From positions 3,162,001-3,226,000 of the forward strand of contig CM082579.2 in NCBI GenBank assembly GCA_040954595.2: DNA of 64,000 nt, given 5' to 3'. This stretch comes from Balanoglossus misakiensis (Eukaryota; Hemichordata). Positions 50,347 to 61,674 of the stretch are shown piece after piece. Positions within the stretch are counted from its first letter, which is position 1. Each line of letters begins with the position of its first letter. The notes under the pieces were generated by a model, which did no database searches, had not been told where the DNA came from, and was given only the letters and a program-made list of their open reading frames with translations. The position numbers and the translations under genes are program-made.

Positions 50347-53300
50347 ATGGCACCAATTGTAGCCAGAAATAATGTAGAATCAACAACTCAAGGTAAATTC
50401 AGTTTTTTTGTTCTTAAAAAGTAGATTTTTACCACCACCACCACCACCACCACCACCACTACCACCACCTCCATCATCGCCGTTGTCGTCCTCCTCCTCC
50501 TCCTCCTCCTCATCATCATCATCATCATCATCAGGTGTTTGGGCTTATATCTTATGAATTCATTGTATGGAAATTAATATTAATTATTTTTTTTGTTTAG
50601 AAGATCCCACAGGAAATGGGATTGAAACAACAGGATTGATTATAATAATCGGTGCAGGTGCAGTAATCTTGGTGATAGCTGCTGTTGTTCTCCTTGTTTA
50701 CTGCAGAAAGGTAAGCTTTCCATTAACTTTGCTCTGATGTGATCTTTGAACTTGTGTCACCTCACCTGTCAGTCAAAGGATTGTGAATCATCAGTTTTGT
50801 GTGGGTGCATGTTGTTCACTCCTCCAGTAATTGATGATCAGAGATGTCACAGCCATGTAGGCACTTGTTGGAATGTAGTGATATAAGAATGGGGTCATTT
50901 TGAGCGTTGTTTTCTCCAGGGTCAAAGATCTGCAGACAATACAGGATACAGAGATAATGCTTTGTAATGATTAATCAAAGATAACAAGAACAATGCCTGA
51001 TGATCTTGTAACCTAATGAGGACACTGAAAACATTACTTTGTGGCTCTTGTTCAATTCAGCGGAGGAGGTCATCAAACTCCACGGATATAGCAGAGCTAA
51101 GCGATGGAGATGCCGGCAAAGAAGAGAAGGAAAAACATAAGAAAAAGAAACACAAGGATAAGAAAAAGAAAAAGAAGAAAGATAAAAAAGAAGATGATGA
51201 AAAACAGCATTTTATGTTTTCGCCACTAAAAAGAAAGTAAGTTATGCATTTTTGATACTCATGGGTTATTTTCATGAAGAATAGTTATGTACTGCCCAAT
51301 TTGCTGCCAGATTTCACACATTGTTTCCCACAATAAAATACTTCAAATTTTCACCCTATCCTTTAGAATCATTGCTTGTATTTGAATTGAGTTTGTCATC
51401 TCTTGGCGATGCATACTGTGATAGTTGTGTACTCTTTGTATGGAGGCCGATTTAACAGGTGCAGCACCCGTTTAAAGCACTTCTGAGTTCAAATTGCACC
51501 ATACACTGTCACATCGTCTTTATATGGCACTGTACAGGTGCAGAGCGAGGTACAGCTACCTTGGTCCATCGTCAACGCACTTGGCATTGAAGACAGGTGA
51601 CATTGTGACAGTGGTAGAGGAGGACAACTATGGACTGTGCAGAGGGGTCATAGGTGACAGAGAAGGCTGGTTTCCCATTAACTATGTGGAAGAGTATAGA
51701 GGTTAGTTGGGACTTTGATTGTGGAAAAAACAAAATGAAAAGTCATATACATACAAATATAAACTTTGGTGATCAAGATAATCATCATTTACTGCAGTGT
51801 GAAAATCTGAAATGTAATTTTTTTTCTTGATTGTTTTAAATATACAGAGCCAGAAACGTATACAAATGAAGCTTTCCAGGATGATGAGACAGGGATGGTT
51901 ATCAGAACAGGTGAAGAACTGCCCATTGCAGAATACGATGAAGTCCAGGTCACAACATTTAAAGAAGACCAAGATCCGGAAACTGCTGAGGAAAAGGAGG
52001 AAAAAACAGAAAGCGATCACACCAAAGGAACAACAGCTTCAGAAAATGTGAAGACAACTGTGGTAGTGGTTCATGCCCAGATTGAAAGCAAAGCTGCAAG
52101 CTCCCCCGGGAAGGTTGATGTAAGTGCAAATGATGACTCAGAACTCAAGTCAGCCAATCAGAAAGCAGAGGAAAATGCTGCTGATAAATATGTTGAGGAG
52201 GTTAAGGGTTCAGTTGAAAGAGCAGATGAGGAAGAAGGGAAGGATGATGATTCTGTGAGGGAGAGAAGTTCTAGTGTGAAGAAGAAAGTGCGAAAACAGA
52301 TAAGATTCTGTGAGACAGTCGCGGAAATTCCGAGAAATAGCATGACCGAAGATGACCACTCTGCAAAGACTGATGTGACGTCAGAAAGGGCAAAAAACGA
52401 AATTGACAAAGTTGAGTCGGAAGGTCACAGGGATATTGTTCCTGACGGCACTGAAGATGATCTAAATGGAGGGAAGTCTCTGTCCAAAAATAATGAACAA
52501 AATGTAACAATGACTGCCATTGTGATGCACGATACAGAAAAGAAGGAAAAAGAAGTGAAGCCAGCCATTGGCCCGGAGACTGCTGAAAAGAAAACTCATG
52601 GACAATCGGAAAGTGCTCATCACGCAAAAGTGAATGAAGTTGAAGGTGGTGGTAATAGAAGTCTTGATCAGACAGTTCCGTCTCCTAAAACAGTTGTGGT
52701 GGTAAAGCAAACACCCGAAGTTGCCAAAGTCATGCCTAAACCAGCAGCACCATCAAAAGCTACGGACTCTACCATGAAACAGGAGGTTACATCAGTGCAG
52801 AAATCTGTCCAACATGAAACTCCACCAGTCCCAATACATGTATCTGTCAAACCTGAAACTACAGCAGTGCAGAAATCTGTCCAACATGAAACGACATCAG
52901 TGCAGAAATCCAGAACACAGCATGCTGGCGTGAAGCAGTCTCATAAGCATGAACCGGCCCAGGAAAAGTTTTCCGATCACCTGAAAGAGTTAGCAGCCCT
53001 ACTCAAAAAGGAAAGAATACGCGCAGATTTGGATCAGGACACTGATGATGAAACCGAGGGAGACCCAACAGAAGAACATGAAAATGAAACAACACCTGTG
53101 TCAATCAGCACATCGCCCAATCAGTATGAGGACAATTTGATGAGATCTGCGGGAAATAAAAAGAGGAAGGCACCTGCCCCTCCTCCTCCAGCTCTCACCG
53201 CAGCCATCACCAAAGAAACAGTCGCTGGGAAACAAGAAACAGACATTAAAGATAAACCACCCATCCAGACAGAAGAGCCTGTTTCCTTGGCACCTGCAAC

Positions 53301-56300
53301 TGTCCATAAGGAGACTGTTGCTAGGAAACAAACATCTGAAGCAAGTGATGAAACTGTTGTTCAAAAGAAAGAGCCAGTTTCCTCATCAGCCTTGACTGTC
53401 AACAAGAAGGCGGTTGCTAGGAAACAAGAAACAGAGGCAATATATGAAGTGTATATCCAAAATGATGAACCTGTCGCACAACCAGTCTCTTTTGCTAAGC
53501 CAGGTGAGATAAATAAAGTAGTTGCCCGAATTGGGATAATGAAGATTCTATTTCTTTTATTCTACTCACTGAAACATACCTGGTTTGACCCATCTTACAT
53601 TTCTATTCCAGCGTGGACAGAGCAAGCGAAGAGGACAGGAACACGTGGCTATGAGAATGTACCACCCCACTCATCGTACGTCCAACAGAAAACATACAGG
53701 GCCATCTACAACTTCAGTGGGAAAGGCGGCGGGGAACTGAGCGTGGAAGTCAATGATCTGCTGATCGTTCTGGAAAGAGATCCCCTTGGCTGGGTGAAGG
53801 GAAGACTGGAAAAGAATGGGGAAACAGGGTGGCTTCCGGAGGCCTACATTGAGGAATGGATGTGGGAACAGGTGAGGATTCCTATACCTCATTCAATAAC
53901 ATGTCCGATATTTGTCTCATTCATTTTCATGTCCAAGCATCTTCTGTGCCAATGTATAACATTACCACTGTTTCTAAGTGGTCACCTAGCCACTTAGAAA
54001 CAAACTGATTAATTGTCTTACTCCAACTGAAAATTACTTGGCTTCACCCTTCAGGTTGAAGATAAAATATGTGAAGGATTCTACCACAATGACTTTGAGG
54101 AAGAAGGTGTTGGTAAGTACAGAATTCTCACAATCATTAGAATGTAGAATATACAATGTATGACACAGAACAAAAATTGTACAGTAGCTAGTCTACGCGG
54201 CCTTCCAGAGTGTTCTGAATAATTGACCCAGTGACAAGGGATTTAAATACACAGTAACACAAAAATGTGCAAATAAGAACCACACATCAGAATACGCCAT
54301 CACAATCAATTTTGTGCATTATTTGCAACTTAAACGTATACTGTGAGACAGTTTGTATTAGATACATAAATTTCAAACAAATCGAATTTACCATATACAT
54401 GTATTTTGGAGCTATGTCACTTGATCTTAGGTAACTAGCAAACTAGAGCAAGTCTGGCAATCAAATAAATCATTAGAGTCCAAATAAACAAAACCTAAGA
54501 ATATCAAGTGATCTAATGATGATTTAGTGGTATTCAAATTCAGGTACTATCATACAGTACTCAAGCATACAGGTAATGCTGACACAGAAGCTAGAATCTA
54601 TACTTTATCTATGTCATCTCAGGTTACTGTGTTACCGGGTAGTGTTTGGATATGATGCACTTGTTTGCACAGAATGTATATGTACATGTATTGGTATGGT
54701 CAGTCCAGTTAGTGTCTCCAGTTATGTATGTACTGAGTACATTTTAATGCAATTAAAGTTCATTTGTATTCAGTTATGAAAAGTGTAATTAAATTAGCAT
54801 TGTTTATTTGTTGCAATGGATGATACAAGTGACCAACCGCACACCCATAATTTTATCCACAGAATACAAAGCTATCCACAGTTACCGTGGTAACAGTGAT
54901 ATTGAGCTGACCTTCAATGTTGGTGAATCCATATTTGTGTTGGAGGAATGTGACAATGGATGGTGGCGTGGTATCCATGACAATGTGCAAGGATGGTTTC
55001 CTGGTTCTCATGTTGAGGTCTGTTCATGATTATGACCGCCGAAGTTAATTAGCGTTTTAATAGTCAATTTGACAAGCAGTGCATTTGTTATTTAATGTTA
55101 CAAATTCATGTTAATGTAGACAATTGACAGACCAACTCTTGGTGTACTTCAAAGTCAGATATATACCGGTACTAACATACAAAAATATGATTGTCCTCAT
55201 TCTACCCCAGTTATGTGAGAACAGTGATGGTCTGTCTGATGCGACAAGCTTTGAGAGTGACTGGTTCTTCACGCCTCAGTCGACACCTTCAGAACTGAGA
55301 CCAGAAAACTTCCAGTGGGATGGCGTAATTCCCTCCATCGATGCCAATAAAGGAAATTATGGAGGGTTTGAAATTATACCACAGCTATATGAAGCCATGA
55401 AAGCAAGAGGTAACAGATTATCAGAAATTTTGTGCAATCTATTGAATGTTTCTATTGTGTGCAGGTGTAAAAAGAGGTGAGAATTACAACTATGAAAACA
55501 GAAGAATTGGTCTAAAATGTTCATTGACGCTTTTGGCCATCTGTTTCAAGCTGTAGGTACTCCAAAAGCCAAACCCAAGAGAAGAGCTCCCCAGCCACCA
55601 GTCGATCAAACTCGAGCCAGACCGATATCCGCAGATCAGATGAGCCTACAAAGCTTCAGCAGTGAGAGCCAAGTGACGCCGCGACAGCCCGTACCAAGAC
55701 CGAACAACGCCGCAATACGATTGGTTGAGAGACAGCATGCTAATGTGCAGCTGAAAGAAAGCGAGATGCAGACCGACGCCCATGTGGGCGTGGACAGTGA
55801 GACCCCCACTCCAGGCCAGCAGCAGCAGAAGCCACATTCCAGACCCAAGTTTGTGAAAATTCCGACCAAAGCTGTCCGGCGAGGCGCGGCGTCTAGGTAC
55901 CACGAGGCGCCGTCCAGGCCAACACCGCCCCCACCGGAGGCTATCCAGAAATATCAAAAGTCTCATTTGGACAAGCATGAAGAAGAAACACTCGGGAGAA
56001 ATCAGAATGAAGCAGATGCCTCCGGCCAGAGCAGGGATGAACAAGCGGCGTATAAAAGAAGCAAACCAAAACCCAAACCGAGAAAAAGAACTTTGGAAGG
56101 CGGTGATTTGACATTGCCGAGCAGCTCTGCTAACACCAGCGCGTCAAGTGACCGCTCTCATATATACAGTCTCATTGATGAAAATGAGCACTCGTACCCC
56201 ATGGTCACCAGCACCCCCAAAGGGAAAACATCCAACTACGAGAACTGGCTAGAGCTCACAGATACTAAACCATATCATTTACCAGGACAGAACCAGTACC

Positions 56301-57957
56301 ATGGTTCCTCAATGTCCAATAGGAATAACACTACTGGCAGCACGGGTAATTTGTACGAAGATCACAGTGCGGGAAATTCCCGGAGTGCAACGCTTCCACC
56401 TCAGCCACTTCCCAGACAATCCAGAATTTACGACACGGATGAAGACTGGCCGGCACCACCGCCACCGTCAGTGGATGACTCTAATTTCTTTCACAGAGGC
56501 GATGAACCACGACGACGGTCGGGAACTTGGTCAAATTGGGATGTGTCACACGACAGACACGGCACGTCACCACCGGTTCCACAGCCCAGATCTGCGCAGC
56601 GTGCTGCATCATTAGAATCACTCCGCACCAGTTATGAACAGTCATACAGTCAACATAGATCACCAGTAGGTCTTAGTCCATCTGGTGATATGCCTGAAAA
56701 ACCTAAACCAAGACCAAGATTCCAATCGCCACCTCCATATCCAGGTAAAATCTAAATTCACTGTATCACCAGTGTTGAGTGTGAAGGAGCCCACTGACCA
56801 TAAGAGCACTTCATTTTTTCTTTTGTGTGATATTTGCATTTTAATTTTATACCTGTCTTTCAGAAAAGTTAAAAAAATAGCTGGTTTATCACATTTTCTT
56901 TCTAGAAAAGAAAAGCAAACCCAAAACACCAGTGCCTGCACCACGACCTGACAACCTGAAGTTAGTGCAAAGCCCGGTCCTCTTTCATCAGTCGCGATCG
57001 AAATCATCGACACCAAGATCCAACTCTCCCGTTGATTTGGCCGTCTTTTCCGAGCGGACTGCGGGTGACGGAGCAGAAATGGACGACTATGTCAACGTTC
57101 ACCAGATCCATCTGGATCTAGGCGGAGACGACCAGGACAGCGAGAACGACTACGATGATGTGGGTGTCGTGTTGGCAAAGTCGCAGGGTGGCGCCACAGT
57201 GTTTCATGTTGAGAGGTGAGTGGACTCATGAATGGGTGTGAAATGGAACTTTATTGGAAATGAAGTTTCCTCTGAATATTTTGAAAAGAGAAAGTTCATC
57301 TCACTCAAATCTGGTATCATTAATTAATATCATTAATTAATTTTACAGCAGCTGTGCTGTGATTTTAATGTAGCACTGCATTATGACCACTGTGATTTAA
57401 ATAGTTTTCCTCTTTTACCATAACCTTCAGCCCGATGACTCCACCATCCAAGATGCGCAATGCAATATTTCCATATCACGCTCAGGCAGACGATGAGCTC
57501 AGTTTCAGAGTTGGACAGAGTCTGATCGAGATTGAGGTAAGACAAATAATATGAAATTGTAGTTGATAAATAACACAGAAAAATGTTGGAAGATAGCAAG
57601 AAATTACAGATAGTGGCCGTTTAACTTATCTTTTGCAGAACACACTGTATTGACTCGGCTACCAAAGCCAATTAAAGTTGGCTCCTGTCCAAGAACAGTG
57701 TCTGATGATCATACTGTACGTTCACTATGGCATCACTAACACTGTAGAAATAAATACATGTATGCACATGCGGAATTCGCCAGTTTTGATATCCAGTCCA
57801 TCCTGGTTCTTGCTGTAGGGTTTGTAATCCATGTGAGAAATATCTCTGACTCTCCTTGCAGAAATACGAAGGCACCGGATGGAGTCGAGGAATGCTGGAT
57901 GATGGAACTGTGGGATTATTCCCATCCAACTATGTTCACCATGTGACAGAACTGTAG
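50347..57957 (+). CDS. Single-pass membrane protein with four SH3 domains (multi-SH3 scaffold)
   Basis: Not matched to a named family. Coding exons 50347-50392, 50601-50710, 51061-51236, 51538-51701, 51848-53503, 53612-53871, 54055-54112, 54863-55017, 55211-55409, 55557-56744, 56906-57215, 57431-57536 and 57862-57957 give 1507 residues. Layout: about 26 outside residues without a signal peptide; helix about 27-50 (GLIIIIGAGAVILVIAAVVL); juxtamembrane RKRRRSS and a polylysine tract; SH3-1 (111-163); a long acidic, disordered region with QKSVQHET and EPVS-type repeats; SH3-2 (738-797); SH3-3 (824-875); Pro-rich region with PxxP sites (APQPPVD, RPTPPPPEA, KPKPRPRF); SH3-4 (1447-1502). SH3-2 to -4 keep the ligand Trp (GWVKG, GWWRG, GWSRG); SH3-1 has GLCRG instead. 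Presumably links a membrane site to actin or signalling partners. Confidence 0.88.
50432..50532. repeat. Compound (ACC)n-(TCC)n-(TCA)n microsatellite
   Basis: Three neighbouring triplet arrays in the intron between the first two coding exons of the SH3 gene. Confidence 0.9.
53504..53611 (+). other. In-frame, stop-free 108-base intron (exitron candidate)
   Basis: The donor CAG|GTGAGA and acceptor TTCCAG are good, and joining them gives the phase used by the neighbours. The intron is exactly 36 codons with no stop in the coding frame, so retention would insert a partly hydrophobic segment before SH3-2 without a frameshift. Confidence 0.6.
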
Positions 57958-60900
57958 TGGCCGCTATGAGCGGGGCATATGTAACATCCATGACAGCTGA
58001 TAAAATCCTTGAAGCTCAATCCCTTTCTCAATTGAAAATTTGGATCAATCGTTTTGTGCCAGAAAAATCTGGTAGTTGAGGTGGTCAGTGCCTGTTTTTG
58101 ATCATCCCCGACTTTTGCAGTGTCTTGCCAAGATAACAATGATGAATTTTACAACCACAGCATAAATATGTTTCTCTATATCTATATACATCCAGTTATT
58201 ACATTATCATATACACAAGATGGCATTTACTTACTATTGCAATAATCAGACATATTCCAGTTTCATGTGCACCTCATATAACCAACATTTACAGCACATG
58301 AACTGGATTCATATTTTGTCAGGTCCGTGGGTTTTGACAATGTCAGAACACTGTGAGTTTTATGGTATTATGTTAAAATTATTGACATATTTTATTATTA
58401 TTATTCGTTTTTTTTGCGATAAAAGCACAAAAAATGATCCACTGGTCAATCCAAAGATTTCCAAAATGACGGCACGAGCGCATTCATTGTGTTTGGAGAC
58501 ACTAACTTTTTGACCCTTTTTTCGTGCTTTTTTGTGTTCACTCGGGGTTTTCATATTTTGCGGTAGTTTCTATGAACCATGGCACATTTTTGAAGATTAA
58601 AACATTTTAAGAAACTCTCAGCGTTGACAATAAAATCCGTTTCCAATTTTTCCGATCTGCCTAAGAGTATAGCGCCATCTGGAGCAGTATGTCGAAATAA
58701 AAACGACATATAGGCCAACGTTTTCATGCATAGCCTTACGCAACTACGTAATTTTACCTCAAATCTCTTCCCTAAAACGAATGTCTGGAAGTGTGAAAAT
58801 ATGATTAAGAGTTTTTGCTCCGAACTTTCTCATACCAGCCTCTCCTTCCACCAAAATATAATTGTTCTAACCCTCAAAAATAAAGAAACTGCCGACGCAG
58901 CGCCCACGCGATATTTACTGATCGTAACCACGCGGTACGGGGAACGAATATTTCCCTGTAGCGATAATCCCGCCAGGCATATTCTGGACCAGAACCCATG
59001 GGAATGTTGCAGGAAATTTACTGCACATTTGCGCAAGATGATAGATATACAAAAAATACCTTCTTCCGCACCACTACTGAAGAAATTTCGTTTGTAGGCC
59101 TAATATTAGCATTTTGGTTTATCCGCGGCCCCTTCACAAAAATACACTTTGTGCATGTGTCCGAGCGCTCATGGGTTTCAGTTAGTTTTTTTAAGTGAGG
59201 GAACGTGCAGGTTTCTCTTCAACAATTTTCTTGTTTTTGTCGTGGAAACCAAGTTACCTCTTCTTTACCTCTTACATGTATTTTCCGCCACAAAGCCCTT
59301 TCCAAATGGAAATTCCAAACATGATCTTGTGGGTTCTTCAATCATTCGCAGTTACGCGTCCCGACGTTTTCGCTCTAGGGTCTAAGATCCATTGAAGCGC
59401 TTGGAACCTTGCAAATATAGTGCAGTATATGTCTGTGCATATATAGCTTTAAATCGTTTACGTGCATTATTTTGAAAATTTCGAATTGACACAAAACAGG
59501 CTAATTTGTGGAGAGATTTGTGTTGGCTTTCGTTGGTGGCGCCTTTTAATGCTCCAGTCAAGCGACCCACGATGGTCATCTTAGTCACATGGATTGAAAA
59601 GTTTACATAAAACCTGCTAGACGACCGGCAATAGGGTGGATGTGTATGGCCCAACTTGAAGAAAAACGAAAATAATGCCCTTGGTGACATACATGTAGCA
59701 TTGTACTTTTTTTGCAAATTAAACTGAAACGATTCCTAATTGACGAGCTCTTCCCGGGCGGATGACGACCGGTGCATTCTGTAAGATTTCAACGGTGACT
59801 CTCTATGATAAGGGTTGGGGTTGCCGACAGCTAGTGGAACGAGGAAAATTGCCAGCGTCTGATTTTTATTCAATGAGTAGATAAGGAACACGAAGAAATG
59901 TATTTAATGATGCTGGTTTTGTTCTCTGGGCAGGGTGGGGTTGGAGTTAGTTGTCCGGAGCTCATTAACAGTTGAATACGTCATAGGAATGTGCGTTTTG
60001 GAATATTGCCACTCAAACGGGCAGAATGGACAAAATCTAACTGTCAAATAATATATAATTGCGTTTTTCTTAAGTAATAATTTCTTTCTCTCTAGTCTTT
60101 GTGAAGTCAATATAATGAAAATATGAGATGTTTCAGAATTCAACGGAACTAGTCAGCCGTGGTAAAATGTCGAGTACTAGTACCTCGCTTCGACAGTTTG
60201 TGTGAATGCAAAACATACAGTTATATTAAACCTACAAAGAGGCAGTTTGGTGAGAAAAGTGTCAAAGCACTTGTTAAACTGAACCGATTGTAAGACAGAA
60301 GAGGGTTTTCCTCAAGTTGACGTATCGATCCGATGCACTCGTCACGGCAAAAACTATAAAGTTGGCCCCTGAGTTCGTATAATCTTCATTGTCCAACACC
60401 CAGAAAAGCAATCGAATACTCGATAGAAAAACGTGCAAGAGTCTATTGAGAGCTTATGTAGTTGGAGAAAATACTTACCTGAACAAAATTTGCTGAACGG
60501 ATTACATGCAGAAAGGCGATACGAAAGATGTATTACAGATATCTGACGTAACGTTTGAAATGCGTGATTTTATTGTGCAAATTTTAAGAAATCACGTCTC
60601 TGAAGGTTAATTGGCCTGCGGAACGAATGACGTCGATCTCCTCATAAAGCGGCACAGTACAGAATCTCAAATGCGCCGGCAGAAACTGTCGATCGAGCTG
60701 TCAACTTATAGACGGACCAGAAAAAAAAACCTAGAACGTACCACTTTTTAAGTGATCTACTACCCCTTGCACACATAGCCGCAGTGACCGAATTGAGTGT
60801 AATGTATGGTATTGGATGACATAAAGCTTCGACTCGTGTGGGAAAAGTTTAGCAATTCGGGCACAAAATAGTTTGATTCGTTCATGCGTGTATTGACCTG

Positions 60901-61674
60901 ATCTAACACAGTATGTTTTTTGGGGGCATGCCTTCTCATGTCGGAAAAAAATTGTTTGTAAAATAAATAATGATTTTAGATTTTCGAATTTCAAAGAAGA
61001 CTGAATAGCAGGGAAACAGAAGTCGCGATTTCATACTCTAGAAAGTTTTTTTCTCTCTGATACATGAACTTTAATTCCGTTCTCTGTCACGAAGCTTAGT
61101 TTCATAACTTTTTATAAGCATAAAATTGACGATTTAGTAGCTCTGTCAGAGTTACTTTTGTAAAATTTCGATGAGAAACGACACTTGCCACGGTTTTCCG
61201 GTAGTAGTGGATTATCTCTGTAACTTGTGTGGCAGTTCTGTTCAGTTTCTCCGCCCTGAAATTTAATCGCCCCGCCTGAAGAATGTGGTCACTGAGTGGT
61301 GACGCAGCACACATGAACCTTTCATAGTCCGCACAAATATAGTTCTAGGGGACAAAATGAACAAGACATAGACAGTGAATCTGTAGTTTTATACTCAGTT
61401 TAATGTTATTAAAAAGGTAAATTTCAACAATTATCGTTTTCAAAGTTTTTTTCCGGCTCGCCGACTTTTAATGCCCCCGAAATAAAGTTTTGGCGCATTG
61501 ATATAAGTCCTGACCTTCTTGCAAATTGGTTACTGTTGTCGTTCCAAGTTAGGTGCCGAGATGTATCATCATGCAGAACACATGTGTGGCTCGTAGGGAA
61601 AGGATCCTGGAAGTTATCCCAGTTTTCGTTCTCCATACACAGTAGCTTTTGTAGGGAAAACTTTCCAAGCCGTC
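57958..61674. other. Intergenic, 3' end of SH3 gene to FREM2-like gene
   Basis: 3.7 kb. AATAAA at 58629-58634 and 58696-58701 are candidate 3' signals of the SH3 gene. Open frames such as 58726-59097 have no recognisable homology or splice support. The last few hundred bases should hold the FREM2-like promoter and 5'-UTR. No repeat, tRNA or mobile element recognised. Confidence 0.5.

Noticed and set aside
58726-59097. 123-codon open frame in the large intergenic region
   Set aside because: No domain, signal peptide or splice support; codon make-up looks like random AT-rich sequence.
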